Shown in pieces: positions 15,366-24,258 of a stretch of 64,000 nt of DNA. The stretch spans positions 62,001 through 126,000 of the forward strand of contig NZ_CAAHFG010000002.1 of assembly GCF_900890425.1 (NCBI RefSeq). Reading direction: 5' to 3'. Under the pieces are notes generated by a model. The model searched no databases and had not been told where the DNA came from. It worked only from the letters and a program-made list of their open reading frames with translations. The first letter of the stretch is position 1, and each line of letters starts with the position of its first letter. Origin of the DNA: Pontiella desulfatans (GTDB lineage: Bacteria; Verrucomicrobiota; Kiritimatiellia; Kiritimatiellales; Pontiellaceae). Both the position numbers and the translations under genes were made by a program.

Positions 15366-16823
15366 CTATTTAAAAAAGTTCACAATTTTCCGGACGAGCG
15401 TGTGTTCGCCGTCCGCTTCTTCAACATCGTCTTCCGGCTCCTCGTCCGTTTCCGGCGGGAGTTTTGCGAGCACCTTGCGGGCCTTGGTGGCCACCGCCTT
15501 GTTCCAGTCGCGGGTCAGCTCCTCCACCGCCGCATGGGTCAGGATCGGGTTGTCGCACAGGGCCAGCCGCACCTCCGCGCAGGGCGAGCGCATCAGCTTG
15601 CGCACCTGCGCGTGCGTCAGCATCGCCGCCGCGGCCGCGAACCGGTGCAACGAAGGGCGCTTTTGCTCCAGCAGCTTATCCAGCCGTTCCGGCTTGGTGC
15701 CGGCGAACCGGATGCCGCGCAAGGCCAGATGCCCGATCACGTTGAGGTGCTCGTCGTCGTTCACCAGGATGTCGAACAGCTCGTCGGTCAGGTCGTCGCG
15801 GTAGGCCATCCGGATGCGCACCGCTTCCGACTCGTGGTGGCAAAGCTCCACCTTGCCCGAGTCGGGGAGCGCCGCGTTTTGGGCCAGCGCCTCGCAGCTG
15901 ACCGGGTCGTTCGAGGCCGCGATGCACAGCGCCACCTCCTCGTCGATCGACGGATTTCCCGCCAGCGCCGCGCGCACCTCCGCCTGCGCATCGTTCGCCA
16001 GCACGTGCTGGATTTCGGCGGGCAGGTCTTCCCGCCGGGCCGTCTCCAGCCGCAGGGCTTCGTCGTCCGATTCCGCGCGGGCCAGCAGCTCGCTGCCGGT
16101 CGGTTCGTACAACTCCTTGATGGCTTCCTGCACCACGGAATCGGGGCTGAGGCTGAGCGCCTTCACGATTTCCGGCGTCGGCTTGCTGCGCGCCAGCATC
16201 AGGCGCTGGGCTTCGGCGTCGTCGCTCTCCGCCCACCCCAAAAGGGTTTCCGGTTCCACCTTGCCATAGGCATAGAGGTTGGCGCGCACCACGGCGGACT
16301 CGTCGGCCGAAAGCGCATGCGCCAGCTCTGGCGGCAGTTTGGTGGCGCCCGCCAGCGCATTGCGCACCATCGGCTCCGGGTCGAGCGCGAGCGCCGTGCG
16401 GTAGTTTGCGCCGATGCCCCCGTTGCCGGCCAGCGCCGCGCGAACGAACAGGTTCGAATCGTTCAGCAGTTCGGCGGTGATCTTGGAGTTCTGGAGCTTG
16501 TTGGCCGCCAGCGCGGCGCGCACGGGCGCACCGCCTTCGCGCGCCATGCGCACCAGCAGCAAGTGCGAGCAACGCGGGTTGTTCGCGGCGGCCGCCTGGA
16601 TTTCCGGATCGGGGCACGCCTCGGCCAAATCCTCGAGCACCTGGCTCGGCACGGTGGGGTACAGCGCCAGGAAGAGGAGCACATCGCGTTCGGGATGCTC
16701 GCTGTAGAGATCGATCAGCACGCGGCTCGGCAGCAGGTTGTGGCGGTATTGCTGCACAACCTTGCGCGGCCCATCCTTCCGGATGGCCTCGAGCAATTCA
16801 TCTGTTTTAATCTCTGCGGGCAT
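15366..16823 (-). CDS. Leucine-rich repeat variant (LRV/HEAT-like) protein
   Basis: 485 residues made almost wholly of helical repeats of about 24 residues with the LRV signature VRAALAGN...L...LA.D, for example VRAALAANKLQNSKITAELL, VRNALAGATKLPPELAHAL and VRAALAGNPSIDEEVALCIA. There are roughly fifteen units, ending in an acidic segment (PETDEEPEDDVEEADGE) and a short basic tail (RKIVNFFK). No signal peptide or membrane segment. LRV repeats form a superhelical protein-binding surface. The gene follows the FtsK-type gene with a 3-base gap, so the two are probably co-expressed and may act together. Confidence 0.85.
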   Translation of the reverse strand: MPAEIKTDELLEAIRKDGPRKVVQQYRHNLLPSRVLIDLYSEHPERDVLLFLALYPTVPSQVLEDLAEACPDPEIQAAAANNPRCSHLLLVRMAREGGAPVRAALAANKLQNSKITAELLNDSNLFVRAALAGNGGIGANYRTALALDPEPMVRNALAGATKLPPELAHALSADESAVVRANLYAYGKVEPETLLGWAESDDAEAQRLMLARSKPTPEIVKALSLSPDSVVQEAIKELYEPTGSELLARAESDDEALRLETARREDLPAEIQHVLANDAQAEVRAALAGNPSIDEEVALCIAASNDPVSCEALAQNAALPDSGKVELCHHESEAVRIRMAYRDDLTDELFDILVNDDEHLNVIGHLALRGIRFAGTKPERLDKLLEQKRPSLHRFAAAAAMLTHAQVRKLMRSPCAEVRLALCDNPILTHAAVEELTRDWNKAVATKARKVLAKLPPETDEEPEDDVEEADGEHTLVRKIVNFFK

Positions 16824-16826
16824 GGG

Positions 16827-18719
16827 TTAGTACGAATCAATCAATATTTCTCTGGGTGTACTGCCAACCTGTGGGCCGACGATCCCCTTGGCCTCCATCT
16901 CCTCGACGAGGTTGGCGGCGCGGTTGTAGCCGATGCGCAGGCAACGCTGGAGGTAGGAGGTCGAGGCGCGCTGGTCGCGCAAAATGATTTCAATGGCCTG
17001 GTCGAGCAGCGGGTCGGCCTCCTCGGCATCGCGCAGGGCATAGGCTTCGTCGCCCTCGCACGGCGAAAGATCGGTGATGGAGGTTTTGAAGCGCTGTTCG
17101 CGCTGTTCGGCGCAGTGCCCGACGACGCGGGCGATCTCCTTATCGTCCACCCACGGCCCCTGCACGCGCTGGAGCACGCCGATGCCCGGCGGACTGAACA
17201 GCATATCGCCCTTGCCGCGCAGGGTCTCGGCGCCCCGGCCATCGAGAATCGTGCGCGAGTCGATCTGCGACGAAACCTTGAAGGCGATGCGCGTCGGGAA
17301 GTTGGCTTTGATCATGCCGGTAATGACGTTCACGCTCGGGCGCTGCGTGGCAATGATGGTGTGGATGCCGACCGCGCGCGAAAGCTGCGCGATACGGGCG
17401 AGGGCGGTCTCGACGTCCGCGCCGGTGGTCAGCATGATGTCCGCCAGCTCGTCGATGACCACCACGAGGAACGGCATGCGCTTGAGGCCGAGCTCGTCCA
17501 TCTTGGCGTTGTAGCCGGCAATGTTGCGGGCGCCGACGGCGGCCATGGTTTTGTAGCGCTCCTCCATTTCGCGCACCGTCCACTGCAGGGCGGGGACGAC
17601 GAGCTTGGCTTCGGTGATGACCGGGCGCACGAGGTGCGGCAGCTTTTCGTAGGCGCCGAACTCGACGCGCTTCGGGTCGATCAGGATCAGTTCCAGCTCG
17701 TCCGGCGTGAAGCGGCTGGCCAGGCACATCAAAATCGTGTTCATGCAGACCGACTTGCCGCTACCGGTCGCCCCGGCAATCAGCATGTGCGGCGCGGCGC
17801 CGAGGTCGGTGATGCAGAGGCCGCCGCCCAGCTCCATGCCGAGCATGAGTGGAATGGCCGCCTTGGATTTTTTCCAGTCCTCGGAGCGGAGCATGAGGCC
17901 CAGGTTGAGCGGGGCCGAGTTGCCGTTGGGAATCTCGACGCCGACATAGGGTTTGCCGGGGATCGGCGCCTGGATGCGGATGCTTTCCGCCGCCAGCGCC
18001 AACGCGAGGTTGTTGCTGAGCGAGGTGATGGCCTCGACGCGCACACCGAGGCCGGGCTTTAGCCGCAGCTGCGTTACGCGCGGGCCAACGACCGCATCCC
18101 ATACGGTGGCATCGACCGCAAAGTTGTCGAGCGTATCCTGGACGGCCTGCTTCTGGCGCTCGAGTTCCTCGGGGTCGATGAAAATAAAATTGGTGTCTTT
18201 CGGTTGGTCGAACAGATCGGGGGAGGGCAGGTTGTAGGTTTCGGCCGAAACGGGCTCCGCCTGATGCGTCTCATGCTCCACGGGTTCGGCGATCTTGATC
18301 GGCTCCGGCTGCACGATGGGCTGTTCCGGAACCGGCTCGTTGTTGGCCTCGGCCAGCTGCTGCCGGACGGTCTGGGCATTGTTCCGTACCCGCTCGAGCG
18401 CGGTGGCCTTTTCGACGGTAAAGGTTTCCTGCTTTGCGCGGCGCTTTGCCAGGGCCTGCTCGAATTCGCCGCGCCAGGCAACCAGTTGCTCCTCGCGGCG
18501 AACACGCTCGGCTTCCGCCGCCGCCTCCACCGGATCAACCGGTATCTCGATGGGTTCGTCGTCGATTTCAACCACTTCATAGCCCGCCACCGACAGCAAC
18601 CCCTCGCCGATTTTCGACATGAACGAACGCACCGCGCGGGCGGAAAATGCATCTGTTCCCTTGGGAGTCAACGGCTTGCGTTTCTTGGTTTTGGATGGTT
18701 CGGCGGGTGCTTGGGGCAT
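16827..18719 (-). CDS. Soluble FtsK/SpoIIIE-type DNA translocase
   Basis: 630 residues from the ATG at 18719 (MPQAPAEPSKTKKRKPL); a GTG at 18773 would add 18 residues. The N-terminal 250 residues are charged and coiled-coil-like with no membrane segment, unlike canonical FtsK. Then come the FtsK alpha/beta motor domains with Walker A GATGSGKS near residue 316, LILIDPKRVEFG, a Walker B-type VVVIDELADIM and IATQRPSVNVITG. A C-terminal winged-helix gamma domain (STSYLQRCLRIGYNRAANLVEEMEAKGIVG) reads KOPS-type DNA sites. It pumps double-stranded DNA during chromosome segregation. The lack of membrane helices recalls Bacillus SftA. It heads a likely operon with the LRV gene. Confidence 0.92.
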   Translation of the reverse strand: MPQAPAEPSKTKKRKPLTPKGTDAFSARAVRSFMSKIGEGLLSVAGYEVVEIDDEPIEIPVDPVEAAAEAERVRREEQLVAWRGEFEQALAKRRAKQETFTVEKATALERVRNNAQTVRQQLAEANNEPVPEQPIVQPEPIKIAEPVEHETHQAEPVSAETYNLPSPDLFDQPKDTNFIFIDPEELERQKQAVQDTLDNFAVDATVWDAVVGPRVTQLRLKPGLGVRVEAITSLSNNLALALAAESIRIQAPIPGKPYVGVEIPNGNSAPLNLGLMLRSEDWKKSKAAIPLMLGMELGGGLCITDLGAAPHMLIAGATGSGKSVCMNTILMCLASRFTPDELELILIDPKRVEFGAYEKLPHLVRPVITEAKLVVPALQWTVREMEERYKTMAAVGARNIAGYNAKMDELGLKRMPFLVVVIDELADIMLTTGADVETALARIAQLSRAVGIHTIIATQRPSVNVITGMIKANFPTRIAFKVSSQIDSRTILDGRGAETLRGKGDMLFSPPGIGVLQRVQGPWVDDKEIARVVGHCAEQREQRFKTSITDLSPCEGDEAYALRDAEEADPLLDQAIEIILRDQRASTSYLQRCLRIGYNRAANLVEEMEAKGIVGPQVGSTPREILIDSY

Positions 18720-18882
18720 TGCAACTTTCTGGGTGTTCTTAAAGCCGGTCTTTATACCGAAACGCGGCTCCACCGGCGAGCAATTTCATGGGGTTTGGGC
18801 CGATCGAGCAATTTTTTGAAAATTCTTTTGAGCGGGGCGGGGATTTGGTTAGTCTGAAGCACCAAACCTTGGAGAATGGATT

Positions 18883-19590
18883 ATGAACCCCTATGCACAG
18901 CAGTTGACCACCGTTGCCCAGTCCGCCCCCGATGAACGGGCGGCCTTCATCCGTAAAACCTACGCCCACCTCGCCGGCGCGGTGCTGGCCTTCGTTGGCC
19001 TCACGGCCTACATGGTCAACTCGCCGATCGCCGAGATGCTGCTCAGCGTCATGTCGATGCGGTTTGGTTGGCTGTTGATTCTGGGTGGCTTTATGATTTT
19101 CGGCCGTATGGCCAGTGGGCTGGCTTCGAGTACCAGTAGCCAGAACATCCAGTATGTCGGGCTGACGCTGTATGTGATCATCGAGGCGGTGATCTTTGCC
19201 CCGATCCTTTGGATTGCCACCTATATGCTGAACGATGCGACCGTGATTCCAACGGCGGGCATCCTGACGCTGGGCATCTTCGGCGGCCTGACGCTGGTGG
19301 TCTTCACGACCAAAAAGGATTTTTCGTTCCTCGGCGGGATCCTGAAGATCGGCTTCATCGTTGCGCTGGCGCTGATTGTCTGCGCGGTGCTGTTCGGCTT
19401 CAACCTGGGCCTGGTCTTCTCGTTCGCCATGGTGCTGCTGGCCAGCGGCGCGATCCTTTACGACACCTCGCGCATCATCCACAACTATGCCCCCGGCCAA
19501 CACGTGGCCGCCTCGCTCCAGCTCTTCGCCTCCGTCGCGCTGCTCTTCTGGTATGTCCTCCAGATTGTCATGAGCTTTAGCCGGAGGTAG
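18883..19590 (+). CDS. BAX inhibitor-1/YccA family membrane protein
   Basis: 235 residues with about seven transmembrane helices and a short cytoplasmic N-terminus (MNPYAQQLTTVAQSAPDERA). Family features include FIRKTYAHLAGAVLAF at the first helix, GILTLGIFGGLTLVVF, and the late ILYDTSRIIHNY motif that carries the conserved Asp of the pH- and calcium-sensing pair. Members are inner-membrane proteins of the TMBIM superfamily; YccA modulates FtsH proteolysis. An AG-rich RBS (TTGGAGA) precedes the ATG. Divergent from the FtsK-type gene. Confidence 0.92.
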   Translation: MNPYAQQLTTVAQSAPDERAAFIRKTYAHLAGAVLAFVGLTAYMVNSPIAEMLLSVMSMRFGWLLILGGFMIFGRMASGLASSTSSQNIQYVGLTLYVIIEAVIFAPILWIATYMLNDATVIPTAGILTLGIFGGLTLVVFTTKKDFSFLGGILKIGFIVALALIVCAVLFGFNLGLVFSFAMVLLASGAILYDTSRIIHNYAPGQHVAASLQLFASVALLFWYVLQIVMSFSRR

Positions 19591-19630
19591 CCTTTCCGTG
19601 GGAAACGAGCTACCCAACCGCCATGGGCAC

Positions 19631-19664
19631 GAAAAAGGGCAGACACATGGATCTGCCCCAAAAG
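19631..19664. terminator. Bidirectional terminator between the BI-1 and porin genes
   Basis: GGGCAGA...TCTGCCC stem with A-run on one side and CCAAAAGG on the other; on the minus strand it ends in TTTTTC, fitting the end of the porin gene. It lies between two convergent genes. Confidence 0.75.
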
Positions 19665-19685
19665 GTACGCGTATGGGGGTAAATC

Positions 19686-20912
19686 CTAGAACGCGTAGGT
19701 GATGAACAGGCGGGTGTCGGTGGCGATGGTGTCTTCGGTGCCGTTGGTGAGATCGCGATAGCCAAGGCCAATCTTGAGGGCAACCGTGAGGTTGTCGAGC
19801 TTCGGGATGGGTTGTTTGGCAACCACGTTGACTTCGTGGCCGGAACGACCGCCGGTTTGGCTCTGATCGTGGAAGGTGGCGTTGTAGAGGCCGTAGAGCG
19901 TGGTCTTGCTGCTTTCGAGCGTGGTGACCGCCTTGGCGTAGAGCGTATGGGAATCGCCAACAAACTGTCCGGAGTAGAGCATCATCGATGATCCCAGCGC
20001 ATGGTTGATGCCGGTGGTGGTTTCCTGGAAACGCAAGTTGTCGCCGTAGACGCCGAAGTAGCCTCCTTCAAGTTTCACTTCGCCCACCTTCTGTGCCAGC
20101 GAGAGGCCGAAGACATTGGCTTTGTGATCCGCCGCGCGACCGACGTCGACTTCGTTGCGGTAGTAGCCGAGCAGGGAGGTCTTTTCGGCCATGTCCCATT
20201 TGGCGCGCAGGCCGAACAGGTTGGCCACATCCCAGGCAACGGCGTCGAACGCGGCGACCTCGAGGTTTTCGATGCCGTTGTTTACGACTTCGCCCCAGGT
20301 GACGCCGTCGGTATCATAGCCGGTGCCGAACACGTCGCCGAAGTCGTTGAAGTCCCATCGGTCGTATACATCGATCCAGTTGCTCATGCGCCAGGCGTGG
20401 CCACCGGCAATGCGATGGTTCTTCACATCCTTTGACTCGAACTGGAGTGCGCCGATGGAGCGGGGTTTTTGCCGGAAGTCGTCGGCGCGGAACACTTCCG
20501 CATTGTTGACCTTGCGGCCGACGGTTGCCGAGGTGTTGGTCAGGCCGAGCGCTTCCATGTTGTAGTTCAGGTAGCCTTCGTTCAGGACGTTGACGCGTCC
20601 ATTCGCCACGAGTGCATCGCCGGGGTGCGCGGCAGTGCCATAGTCCTGGGAGTCGAGCACGCCTGCGCCGTTGTAGGTTGCACCAATGGACCATCCCTCT
20701 TTTTCGGGGGAGAGGTAGTTGAGCTGAAGGCCCAGAGTGGTCGAGTGGGCGGTGTCCGGAGCGTTGTTTTCAAAGTCGCGGTACATGCTCAGCGCCTGGA
20801 GGCGACCGGAAAGTGTGCCGTAGCCAAGGTTGTTGAACTGTTCGATGACGCCTTCCGCCGATGCGAACGATGCAATCATGGCGGTTGCCAGAACGAGTGT
20901 TGTTTTTTTCAT
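19686..20912 (-). CDS. Outer-membrane porin (OprD-like beta barrel)
   Basis: 408 residues from the ATG at 20912, supported by the RBS GAAAGGAATTCGC. The signal peptide MKKTTLVLATAMIASFASA is followed by EGVIEQFNNLGYGTLSGRLQ and a run of amphipathic beta strands ending in DTRLFITYAF with a terminal Phe, the outer-membrane insertion signal. The style (TLSGRLQALSMYRDF..., ATVGRKVNNAEVFRADDF) is that of OprD/OprB-type substrate-selective porins. It lies directly downstream of the symporter operon, separated by a terminator, suggesting joint uptake of small carboxylates across both membranes (inference). Confidence 0.85.
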   Translation of the reverse strand: MKKTTLVLATAMIASFASAEGVIEQFNNLGYGTLSGRLQALSMYRDFENNAPDTAHSTTLGLQLNYLSPEKEGWSIGATYNGAGVLDSQDYGTAAHPGDALVANGRVNVLNEGYLNYNMEALGLTNTSATVGRKVNNAEVFRADDFRQKPRSIGALQFESKDVKNHRIAGGHAWRMSNWIDVYDRWDFNDFGDVFGTGYDTDGVTWGEVVNNGIENLEVAAFDAVAWDVANLFGLRAKWDMAEKTSLLGYYRNEVDVGRAADHKANVFGLSLAQKVGEVKLEGGYFGVYGDNLRFQETTTGINHALGSSMMLYSGQFVGDSHTLYAKAVTTLESSKTTLYGLYNATFHDQSQTGGRSGHEVNVVAKQPIPKLDNLTVALKIGLGYRDLTNGTEDTIATDTRLFITYAF

Positions 20913-20932
20913 GCGAATTCCTTTCAAATAAA

Positions 20933-20960
20933 AGCAGGCCGGAATAATCCGGCCTGCATA
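20933..20960 (-). terminator. Terminator downstream of the symporter gene
   Basis: GCAGGCCGG-ATTA-TCCGGCCTGC (read on the minus strand), followed by TTTTATTT, 20 bases after the symporter stop and upstream of the porin RBS. Confidence 0.85.
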
Positions 20961-20979
20961 GTGTTTTAAGCAGGCGGGA

Positions 20980-22842
20980 CTAGCCTACGTATTTCAGGCC
21001 TTCGTTGTCCTTCTGCGTCATCAGAGAAGCAACCACCAGGGTGATGAAGCTGAGCGGGATGGAGATGATGCCGGGATTGTCGAGGCTGTGGATGGCGCTG
21101 GCCGGATCGAGACCGTATTGCCCGAACATGCTCGGGGAAGTCAGGATGATGCCCAGTGCGGAAACCATGCCGACGCCGATCGACCAGGCAATACCTTTGG
21201 CGGTGGTCTTCTTCCAGAAGAGCAACATGATGATCGACGGCAGGTTGGCCGAAGCCGCAACCGCGAAGGCCCAGCCCACAAGGAAGGCTACGTTCATGCC
21301 CTTGAAGGCAATGCCGAGGCAGATGGCAATGATGCCGACGACGAACGCCGCGATCTTGCCGGCCAACACCTTCTGGTTGTCGGTCATCTTGATGCCCATG
21401 TAGTTGTCCATCAGGTCGTGCGCGATCGCGCCGGAGGTGGCGACGATCAGGCCGGACACGGTGCCGAGTACGGTGGCGAAGGCAATGGCCGAAATGATGG
21501 AGAAGAGCACGAGGCTGAAGGCCTTGGCCAGCAGCGGCGCGGACATGTTGCCGCTTTCCACATCGATCACGCCGAGTGTCATTGCGCCGAGTCCCATGAA
21601 CAGCGTCAGCACGTAGAAGAAGCCAATGCCGGCGATCGCGACGATGGTCGATTTACGGGCATCGCGCTGCGACGGGACGGTGTAGTAGCGGATGAGGACG
21701 TGCGGCAGGGAGGCCGTGCCGAAGAAGAGCGCGAGCATGAGCGAGATGAAGTTCAGCTTGCCGATGCCGCTTTTTAGTTTGAATTTCTGGCCGGGAATCA
21801 TCAGTTCCGCGCCATCGGTCGCCTCGGGGCAGAAGACCTTCACGTGGTCGCTGCCGTCATCAAACTTGGCCACCTTGCTCTTGGGATAGCGGACGACTTC
21901 CGATTCCTGGATGGTGGAGAAATATTTGAAGACGCCCACCTTGCCGGTTTCGGTCTGGCCGTCCGGCAGCTTGGTGACAAGGCCGACGGACTTGAACTTG
22001 TTCTCTTCCTTCGGTGCGCCGTTGTAGAGCACGGCGCCGTCGGCGGTCTCCGTCTTGGACTGTGCTTCGAGCAACTTGCCGCCTTCCAGGGCAATCCACC
22101 AGTTGGCCACGCCGTCCTCAACCACCTTCACGAAGGTCTGGTCGAGGTACTCGGCGGTCGCCGCCGCGGTAACGCTGGAGGCTTCGATGGTGCGCGGGTT
22201 GAAGGTTTCCGGGCGCGGCTCGGTGGAGAGGCCCTTGTTCAGCACCGCAATCGAAAGCACGGTGGAGAAAATGATCAGCAGGCCGCCCTTGAGGAACTGC
22301 ACATAGGTGGTGGAGGTCATGCCCGCCGTCGCCACGATCGTGATCACGATCGCGCCGACCATGCAGACGCCGATCCAGTGGGGCAGGCCGAGCAGCGGCG
22401 TCACGAGCACGCCCGCGCCCACCATCTGCGGAATCAGGTAGAACATGGAAACCGCTAGCGTGCTGATCGCCGCCATGAGCTGGATGCCCTTGGAGTTGAA
22501 CTTGGAGTCCAGCGCGTCGGTGAAGGTGTATTTGCCCAAGCGCTTCATTGGTTCGGCAACCACGAACAGCGCCACGATCCAGCCGGCGAGGTAGCCGATG
22601 GAGTAGAGGAAGCCGTCGTAGCCCATGGTGGCGATGAGGCCGCAAATGCCGAGGAACGACGCTGCGGAGAGATAGTCGCCGGCAAAGGCGACGCCGTTGA
22701 CGAACCAGTGGATGGTGCCGCCGGCGGCGAAATAGCCCTCGGCCGATTTCGCCTTGCGGGCAAAGTAGAACGAAATGCCGAGCACGAAGCCGACGAAGGC
22801 AAGGAAGATCGCAATGGCGATCGGGTTGGCTACATAATTCAT
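20980..22842 (-). CDS. Sodium/solute symporter, acetate permease (ActP) type
   Basis: 620 residues from the ATG at 22842, which overlaps the stop of the DUF485 gene by 4 bases; an upstream extension of the frame is out of register with any start. SSS-family transporter with about 13 membrane helices; signature stretches are FAGDYLSAASFLGICGL, GYLAGWIVALFVVAEPM and TVSGLIVATSGAIAHDL. It is longer than E. coli ActP (549) because of a polar insert of about 120 residues (near 205-330) between two helices, as seen in some marine SSS transporters. It likely imports acetate or another short monocarboxylate with sodium. Confidence 0.9.
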   Translation of the reverse strand: MNYVANPIAIAIFLAFVGFVLGISFYFARKAKSAEGYFAAGGTIHWFVNGVAFAGDYLSAASFLGICGLIATMGYDGFLYSIGYLAGWIVALFVVAEPMKRLGKYTFTDALDSKFNSKGIQLMAAISTLAVSMFYLIPQMVGAGVLVTPLLGLPHWIGVCMVGAIVITIVATAGMTSTTYVQFLKGGLLIIFSTVLSIAVLNKGLSTEPRPETFNPRTIEASSVTAAATAEYLDQTFVKVVEDGVANWWIALEGGKLLEAQSKTETADGAVLYNGAPKEENKFKSVGLVTKLPDGQTETGKVGVFKYFSTIQESEVVRYPKSKVAKFDDGSDHVKVFCPEATDGAELMIPGQKFKLKSGIGKLNFISLMLALFFGTASLPHVLIRYYTVPSQRDARKSTIVAIAGIGFFYVLTLFMGLGAMTLGVIDVESGNMSAPLLAKAFSLVLFSIISAIAFATVLGTVSGLIVATSGAIAHDLMDNYMGIKMTDNQKVLAGKIAAFVVGIIAICLGIAFKGMNVAFLVGWAFAVAASANLPSIIMLLFWKKTTAKGIAWSIGVGMVSALGIILTSPSMFGQYGLDPASAIHSLDNPGIISIPLSFITLVVASLMTQKDNEGLKYVG

Positions 22843-23129
22843 GATGCAGCCTCCTCTTCCTTGGCATTCATCTCGTCTTCCTTCTTCGTGCAGAGATGGT
22901 TGTAGATCAGGCCGAGGATGATCGCGAAGACGATCAGCGCCATACCGTAGATGATGGCGAGGTTGGTTCCGGCGAGTACCGGCTTTTTCATGGTTTCGGT
23001 CGCGAATACCGCAATGCCGACAAAGCCCATGTAAATAACGCAATAAAGCCAGAACAGCTTGATGCCAAGCTTTGCCTTCCAATCGGACGATGCGTCCTTC
23101 TCCACTTTCGCGGCTGGTTCGTGCAACAT
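22839..23129 (-). CDS. DUF485 small membrane protein, symporter partner
   Basis: 96 residues from the ATG at 23129, with the RBS GGGGGAAAC. Two transmembrane helices (LFWLYCVIYMGFVGIAVFA and LAIIYGMALIVFAIILGLIY) are flanked by charged ends. DUF485 (YjcH-like) genes usually sit in front of actP as here, with the stop overlapping the symporter start (ATGA), so the two are translationally coupled. It probably assists assembly or activity of the transporter. Confidence 0.92.
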   Translation of the reverse strand: MLHEPAAKVEKDASSDWKAKLGIKLFWLYCVIYMGFVGIAVFATETMKKPVLAGTNLAIIYGMALIVFAIILGLIYNHLCTKKEDEMNAKEEEAAS

Positions 23130-23284
23130 GTTTCCCCCTGTGTTTGGTTTTAAGTATGAAGGAGGATTGCTTACCAGAACCGCCAGTTTACTCAATACAT
23201 TAAACAAGCACTCATATATTAAGATTCGATGTAAATAGCTGGATTTGAATGGGTGTAAAAATACCGATTGAAGGGGCTGCTTAA

Positions 23285-23737
23285 TTATTCAGCGACTTTT
23301 TCCAGCCGGATGTCGAAGATCAGCGCGGCGTAGGGGCCGATCTTGTCGCCGGCCCCGCGCTTGCCCCAGGCCAGATCGGGCGGGACAACAAATCGGAATT
23401 TTCCGCCTTCCTTCATCAGCGGCAATCCTTCCTTCAGGCCGTCGATGGCCTCGGCCATTGTGAAGGTGTCGGTCTCGGTGCCGTGGTAGGTATCCTTGAT
23501 GACGGTGCCATCGACCAGCAGGATGCGCTGGTTTACCTCCACCGTGCTCCACTCGTCGGGCGATTTGCCCGTGCCCGGCTCCTTGATGGTATATTGCAGG
23601 CCGCTGGGCGTAACGATCACATCCGGCTTTTTCCGGTTCTTCTCCAGAAATGCTTCCGTCTCGGCGCGGTTTTGCCCCGCACCCCCGCGCCCGCGCTTCT
23701 TGCCGGCATTCTTATTGTTGTTCTTTTGTCTGCCCAT
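23285..23737 (-). CDS. FKBP-type peptidyl-prolyl cis-trans isomerase
   Basis: 150 residues from the ATG at 23737 (MGRQKNNNKNAGKKRGRGG). A basic, Asn/Gly/Lys-rich N-terminal tail of about 35 residues precedes one FKBP domain: VTPSGLQYTIKEPGTGKSP, DTFTMAEAIDGLKEGLPLM and the closing IGPYAALIFDIRLEKV. No signal peptide, so a cytoplasmic folding helper. The frame extends upstream to 23974 but has no better start, and the divergent gene begins there. Partial copies of the N-terminal region occur at 25083-25172 and 25385-25445. Confidence 0.9.
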   Translation of the reverse strand: MGRQKNNNKNAGKKRGRGGAGQNRAETEAFLEKNRKKPDVIVTPSGLQYTIKEPGTGKSPDEWSTVEVNQRILLVDGTVIKDTYHGTETDTFTMAEAIDGLKEGLPLMKEGGKFRFVVPPDLAWGKRGAGDKIGPYAALIFDIRLEKVAE

Positions 23738-23786
23738 GGTTGAATTAATCGGGGATTGGCCTTGTTCTTTCAAGCAGGAATTCAAG

Positions 23787-24230
23787 ATGGGTGGGTATCG
23801 GCATGCGGAATGCTTTGTTACTTCCATGAAGAATGCATGCCTAGCGGAAGCGGATGAAAAAATCGAAATCGATGACGGGAGCGGGATAATCCATAAAAAA
23901 TCACCGTTTGCGCAGGCTGCGCTGGTTTTTGCGGTGGCATCGTTGTGCATAGCGCTCCTGATGTACCTTGCCATCGTCGTGCTGTATTCGGGTTTCGAGG
24001 TTTATGATGACATGGGATCACTGTTCGTGTGCATGCAGCTTGGGGGGATCAGCCTGGTTTCCTATGTTCTCGCTCCGCTGGCATTGCTGTCCATTCTGAT
24101 CGGGGTTGTGCACAAGCTGTGGAAAGGCAAGGAGAGCGCAGCGTGGGGTATGCTGGGCATTTCCCTAGTCATCGCCAGCCTGTCGGTGGCATGCGCATAT
24201 TGGGCGTTCTCGCTAATGGCCATCGGTTGA
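23787..24230 (+). CDS. Hypothetical membrane protein
   Basis: 147 residues from the ATG at 23787 (MGGYRHAECFVTSMKN), with AGGA 9 bases upstream; the ATG at 23826 is an alternative. Three hydrophobic helices are visible: AALVFAVASLCIALLMYLAI, a middle GGISLVSYVLAPLALLSILI and a C-terminal SLVIASLSVACAYWAFSLMA. The N-terminus is polar. This helix layout resembles small DUF4190-like membrane proteins. It is followed by another membrane gene 28 bases later. Confidence 0.7.
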   Translation: MGGYRHAECFVTSMKNACLAEADEKIEIDDGSGIIHKKSPFAQAALVFAVASLCIALLMYLAIVVLYSGFEVYDDMGSLFVCMQLGGISLVSYVLAPLALLSILIGVVHKLWKGKESAAWGMLGISLVIASLSVACAYWAFSLMAIG

Positions 24231-24258
24231 ATGGAGGGTATGGAAGAGGGAGCCATGA

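Noticed and set aside
15306-18062. 918-residue open frame on the plus strand
   Set aside because: Antisense shadow of the LRV and FtsK genes; its product has no domain and is rich in His/Arg/Val as expected for a reversed GC-rich frame.
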